This document shows positions 34,249 through 36,846 of a DNA stretch of 36,846 nucleotides, piece by piece. The notes beneath the pieces were generated by a model. It did not search any database. It saw nothing but the letters and a program-made list of their open reading frames with translations, and had not been told where the DNA came from. How positions within the stretch are numbered: position 1 is the stretch's first letter; each line of letters opens with the position of its first letter. The position numbers were made by a program, and so were the translations under genes. The DNA lies in the NCBI GenBank assembly GCA_903887775.1, contig CAISRB010000025.1, forward strand, positions 1 to 36,846. Reading direction: 5' to 3'. The stretch comes from an uncultured Bacteroidales bacterium (lineage in GTDB: Bacteria; Bacteroidota; Bacteroidia; Bacteroidales; FEN-979).

Positions 34249-34354
34249 CTTATCTTGTAACAGACAATTTAACAATAAGTTAATATTAAAACCCTGTACG
34301 AAAGAATATTCAATCCTATTTTCGCGATTAAATTTCAAATAAGATATAAGCTGC

Positions 34355-34783
34355 ATGGAAAAGGTAAAAGTTTTATTTGTTTGCATTCATAATTCAGCCC
34401 GCAGTCAAATGGCTGAAGCCTTATTAAATCATCTGGCGGGTGATAAATATGAGGCCACCAGCGCGGGATTGGAAAAAGGAACTCTAAATCAGCTGGCAGT
34501 GAGGGTAATGTCTGAAATCGGGATAGACATTTCGAAGAATCAGACAAAGGATGTCTTTGAATTTTTTAAGAGTGGGCGGCTCTTTAACTATGTGGTTACG
34601 GTTTGTGATGCTGCTAATTCTGAACGATGTCCAATCTTTCCGGGTGTTTCTAAAACTCTCCATTGGTCATTTGAAGATCCATCATCCCTGTCAGGGACTG
34701 AAGAAGAAAAGCTGGAAAAGACAAGAAAAATAAGGGATGAAATTCAAGTTGAGATCAGGAAATTCATCGAATCCTGCCATTAA
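34355..34783 (+). CDS. arsC: Arsenate reductase, thioredoxin-coupled type (low-molecular-weight phosphatase fold)
   Basis: A 142-residue protein. The P-loop reads [14 protein letters not shown] (Cys10, Arg16), and the two further redox Cys are at 84 and 92 in [18 protein letters not shown], close to the 10/82/89 pattern of the Staphylococcus pI258 enzyme. '[19 protein letters not shown]' is the family's Asp-Pro loop. It reduces arsenate to arsenite, which the ACR3 pump can then export; the thioredoxin system would regenerate it. It lies 106 bp after acr3, so a separate promoter is possible, but the functional link is clear. Confidence 0.92.
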   Translation: MEKVKVLFVCIHNSARSQMAEALLNHLAGDKYEATSAGLEKGTLNQLAVRVMSEIGIDISKNQTKDVFEFFKSGRLFNYVVTVCDAANSERCPIFPGVSKTLHWSFEDPSSLSGTEEEKLEKTRKIRDEIQVEIRKFIESCH

Positions 34784-34843
34784 GATACATGAAGGCGCAA
34801 GATAGATCCATTCTCACTGACCACCATACCTAAACCACATCTT

Positions 34844-36646
34844 ATGGAACCCGATTCAGATACCACGAAAACCGGATTCTGGCGAAGAATAGCTGCCGGC
34901 TGGATCGATGCTTTCGTCATCTTCGTCCTCACAAACTTCATGATCGCATTCCTCGTTCTCCTGCATTTCAGGATCTCTTTCGGAACCCTGTTCGTGATCA
35001 CCGGGGCGGTTTATTCTTCCGTTCTGCTCTCACTATACAGTCAAACGCCGGGCAAGATGATCATGAAAGTATTTATTGAGGGCGGATGTGGTGAACCCGT
35101 AAGCAAACGCAGCATCGTTTTGCGCGAAGTCTTCGGTAAATGGGGAGTCACGCTTGCACTTCCAATGATGCTTGCTGTTATCCTGGGCGGGAGAACCTAC
35201 ATACCAACCTTTACCGACATCATATATCTTACCCCTGCAGCCATTTTCAGTGTAATCTGGTATCTGTTCACGAAACAAATGTGGTATGACCGTATGGCCG
35301 GTTTGAAAGCAGAATATCATCCGCAGTCAAAAAAATCAAAAACAGCATTTTTTATCCTGCTGACTGTTGCTGTCGCAGGGGTCTCACTGGCTTTTGCTGA
35401 GTACAGGGTGATGCACCGGGTCCCTTGCAGGCTTGCAATTTATAGCAACTTCAGTTCGGTTAAACCCTATGTGAGGTTCCTTAAAAAGCAAAATACCTCC
35501 CCGGTTGATTATGTGATAGGGCTTTTCGACAATTACGATGTTGTCGTGCTTTGCGAGAGGGCGCATCCCGAAATGACCCAATACGATTTTATCTTCAATG
35601 TCATAAAGGATCCCCGTTTTATCGAAAAAGCCGGGATCGTGTTCACCGAGATCGGCCAGAAAGGCAACCAGGAATTCATCGATAAATTCATGAACACCGA
35701 CAGCCTTTCTGAGAGGCAGGTGAATGAAAATATCCTGCATATCACAAGGAATGAAGCGTCGCATCCTGCCTGGACCAACTACAATATGTATCTTTACTTA
35801 CAACGTCTCTACAAGCTGAACCGAACACTGCCGCCCGAAAAAAGGGTCAGGCATTATTTTACCGATGCGCCCGTGGACTGGTCTGCAATAAAAACGCAGA
35901 AGGACTACCAGGAGTACGAACATAAATTTATATGGAACCGCGACAGCCTGATGGCTCAGACCGTAATCGACATAATGAACAACCCGCCGGCAACCGAAGG
36001 CAAGCATAAGAAGTGCCTGGTTATCATGAATTACAGGCATGCCTTCGACCTTACCGACAGGCTTCCCTGGGTGAACAGCAGCAACACGTTTGAATACATT
36101 AAAGATGCTTTCGGTTCCAGGGCTGCCAATGTGCTGATCAATACGCGGGTGATCACAATTTACCCGGTCTCCGGGGGAGTTTGGGATGATGCCTTTGAAA
36201 GGGTGGGCAACAGGCCCCTGGGTTTCGACTTTCAGGGCTCTCCGTTCGGAGCGGATAATTTCGATATGTACCCATGGCAAATGGCTATGAACCTATTTCC
36301 CGTGGCCATCGCACCCTCCTATGCCGGGTATCTCAGGTATAGGGATGTGTTCACCGGTTTTGTTTTTATAAACCCTTCTGCGGAACAATACTGGGAACAG
36401 TCAACACCAGGGTATTATGACGGCTTTGAAAAAGAGTATATCAGAAGGTGCGCATGCGTTAAAGCTGAGTATGAAGAGGGTGCAAAGCAGGAGATGGCTG
36501 CCATTAAAGCCAATGGTGACGAGCCCCCGGTAAAGTATTCGGAATTCCGGGCGGAGACCATTGTTTCTCTTTTCCTTTATTGCTTTTTCGGGATCGGGCT
36601 GATCACCGGTTTGATCACCTATGCTTTCCGGAAAAGAAATGGATGA
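34844..36646 (+). CDS. RDD-domain membrane protein fused to an EreA/ChaN-like extracytoplasmic domain
   Basis: A 600-residue protein. Residues about 10-155 are an RDD domain with three or so membrane helices ('GFWRRIAAGWIDAFVIFVLT', 'YSQTPGKMIMKV'). A further helix (168-185) leads into a large domain at about 190-575, and a last helix lies at 578-596. The large domain opens 'GLFDNYDVVVLCERAHPEM' (Glu238, His241), then 'AGIVFTEIG' (Glu269) and 'KKCLVIMNYRHAF'. This layout resembles erythromycin-esterase/ChaN-type folds, where a GExxH-like motif starts the active site; here it reads CERAH. I cannot name a substrate. The start at 34844 is 60 bp after arsC, and the gene may be the end of the arsenic unit or separate. 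Confidence 0.6.
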   Translation: MEPDSDTTKTGFWRRIAAGWIDAFVIFVLTNFMIAFLVLLHFRISFGTLFVITGAVYSSVLLSLYSQTPGKMIMKVFIEGGCGEPVSKRSIVLREVFGKWGVTLALPMMLAVILGGRTYIPTFTDIIYLTPAAIFSVIWYLFTKQMWYDRMAGLKAEYHPQSKKSKTAFFILLTVAVAGVSLAFAEYRVMHRVPCRLAIYSNFSSVKPYVRFLKKQNTSPVDYVIGLFDNYDVVVLCERAHPEMTQYDFIFNVIKDPRFIEKAGIVFTEIGQKGNQEFIDKFMNTDSLSERQVNENILHITRNEASHPAWTNYNMYLYLQRLYKLNRTLPPEKRVRHYFTDAPVDWSAIKTQKDYQEYEHKFIWNRDSLMAQTVIDIMNNPPATEGKHKKCLVIMNYRHAFDLTDRLPWVNSSNTFEYIKDAFGSRAANVLINTRVITIYPVSGGVWDDAFERVGNRPLGFDFQGSPFGADNFDMYPWQMAMNLFPVAIAPSYAGYLRYRDVFTGFVFINPSAEQYWEQSTPGYYDGFEKEYIRRCACVKAEYEEGAKQEMAAIKANGDEPPVKYSEFRAETIVSLFLYCFFGIGLITGLITYAFRKRNG

Positions 36647-36655
36647 ACCGACGGA

Positions 36656-36670
36656 CTTGTCCCTTACAAG
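36656..36670 (+). terminator. Weak terminator-like hairpin after the RDD-fusion gene
   Basis: CTTGT (36656-36660), loop CCCTT, ACAAG (36666-36670), followed by CCTTTTT. A 5-bp stem with a short T-run ten bases after the stop codon at 36646. Confidence 0.4.
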
Positions 36671-36689
36671 CCTTTTTCAGTAGCCCGGT

Positions 36690-36727
36690 TAATCAGAATA
36701 ATAACTTTTGTAACTAATCAGTGATTA
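36690..36727 (+). repeat. Operator-like palindrome with an extra half-site at the right end
   Basis: TAATCA-G-TGATTA (36715-36727) is a perfect inverted repeat, and TAATCAG also occurs at 36690-36696. TTGTTAACAA (36739-36748) is another palindrome nearby. The last 200 bases of the window hold no ORF, are AT-rich and probably contain the promoter of a gene beyond the edge. Confidence 0.35.
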
Positions 36728-36846
36728 AAAAATAAGGGTTGTTAACAAGATTTAGTTGTAATGAACAGGTTTGTTTTTGAAAATAATTTGGCTTTTAGAA
36801 ATCTTATACACACTAACATTTATTATTTTAAAAGTTGATAAACAAG

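Noticed and set aside
31216-34783. A classical mercury resistance (mer) operon
   Set aside because: No merA, merB, merT, merP or MerR-type regulator is present; the neighbours are arsenic genes.

Overview
The window reads as a Bacteroidota (Bacteroidales-like) genome, probably an anaerobic environmental lineage. Evidence: several -7 boxes of the Bacteroidota form TAnnTTTG (TACCTTTG, TATCTTTG, TATATTTG, TACTTTTG), mostly A-rich start regions without Shine-Dalgarno sites, outer-membrane proteins with short signal peptides ending in AQ, a giant periplasmic-propeller sensor kinase, and a LytTR-type regulator. No rRNA, tRNA, CRISPR array, transposase or phage gene was seen.

Layout. 1-5.5 kb, minus strand: an anti-sigma-like gene cut by the window edge, a His-rich NicO/UreH-like membrane protein, a membrane-anchored methyltransferase, an AraC-GyrI regulator, and a 744-residue fusion of a STAS domain with an APH-like kinase. 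5.5-14.4 kb, plus strand: a sugar-use operon (a 1157-residue GH94-like phosphorylase, two GPH-type sugar symporters, and a secreted clan GH-A glycosidase), preceded by an operator-rich leader with three direct repeats at 11-bp phasing. 14.4-15.1 kb: a gene graveyard holding the two ends of an ATP-grasp gene and the first helix of a DUF486 gene. 15.3-16.7 kb: an OmpA-family protein and a secreted START-domain protein. 16.8-20.6 kb, minus strand: an acid-resistance pair, an AdiA-like decarboxylase followed by a GadC-like antiporter. 20.8-24.3 kb: an orphan membrane protein and three envelope proteins. 24.4-28.3 kb, minus strand: a LytTR-type response regulator plus a Reg_prop sensor kinase; the regulator lacks the middle of its DNA-binding domain. 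28.4-31.1 kb: a secreted protein and a MASE1 histidine kinase.

The most important part is 31.1-34.8 kb: arsR - Cys-rich small ORF - hgcA - hgcB - acr3 - arsC. HgcA carries the signature NVWCAAGK and five C-terminal membrane helices. HgcB carries two CX2CX2CX3CP clusters, the extra conserved Cys, and a terminal CC pair. Together they are the gene pair for mercury methylation. Here they lie inside what looks like one arsenic-type transcription unit, behind an ArsR-family regulator with an inverted-repeat operator over its promoter, followed by an arsenite efflux pump and an arsenate reductase. The hgcA start is unusual: a strong Shine-Dalgarno site serves a 15-codon ORF that overlaps the beginning of hgcA in another frame.

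The window ends with an RDD-domain protein fused to an extracytoplasmic domain that resembles the EreA/ChaN type.

All family calls come from reading motifs by eye; no database search was run.
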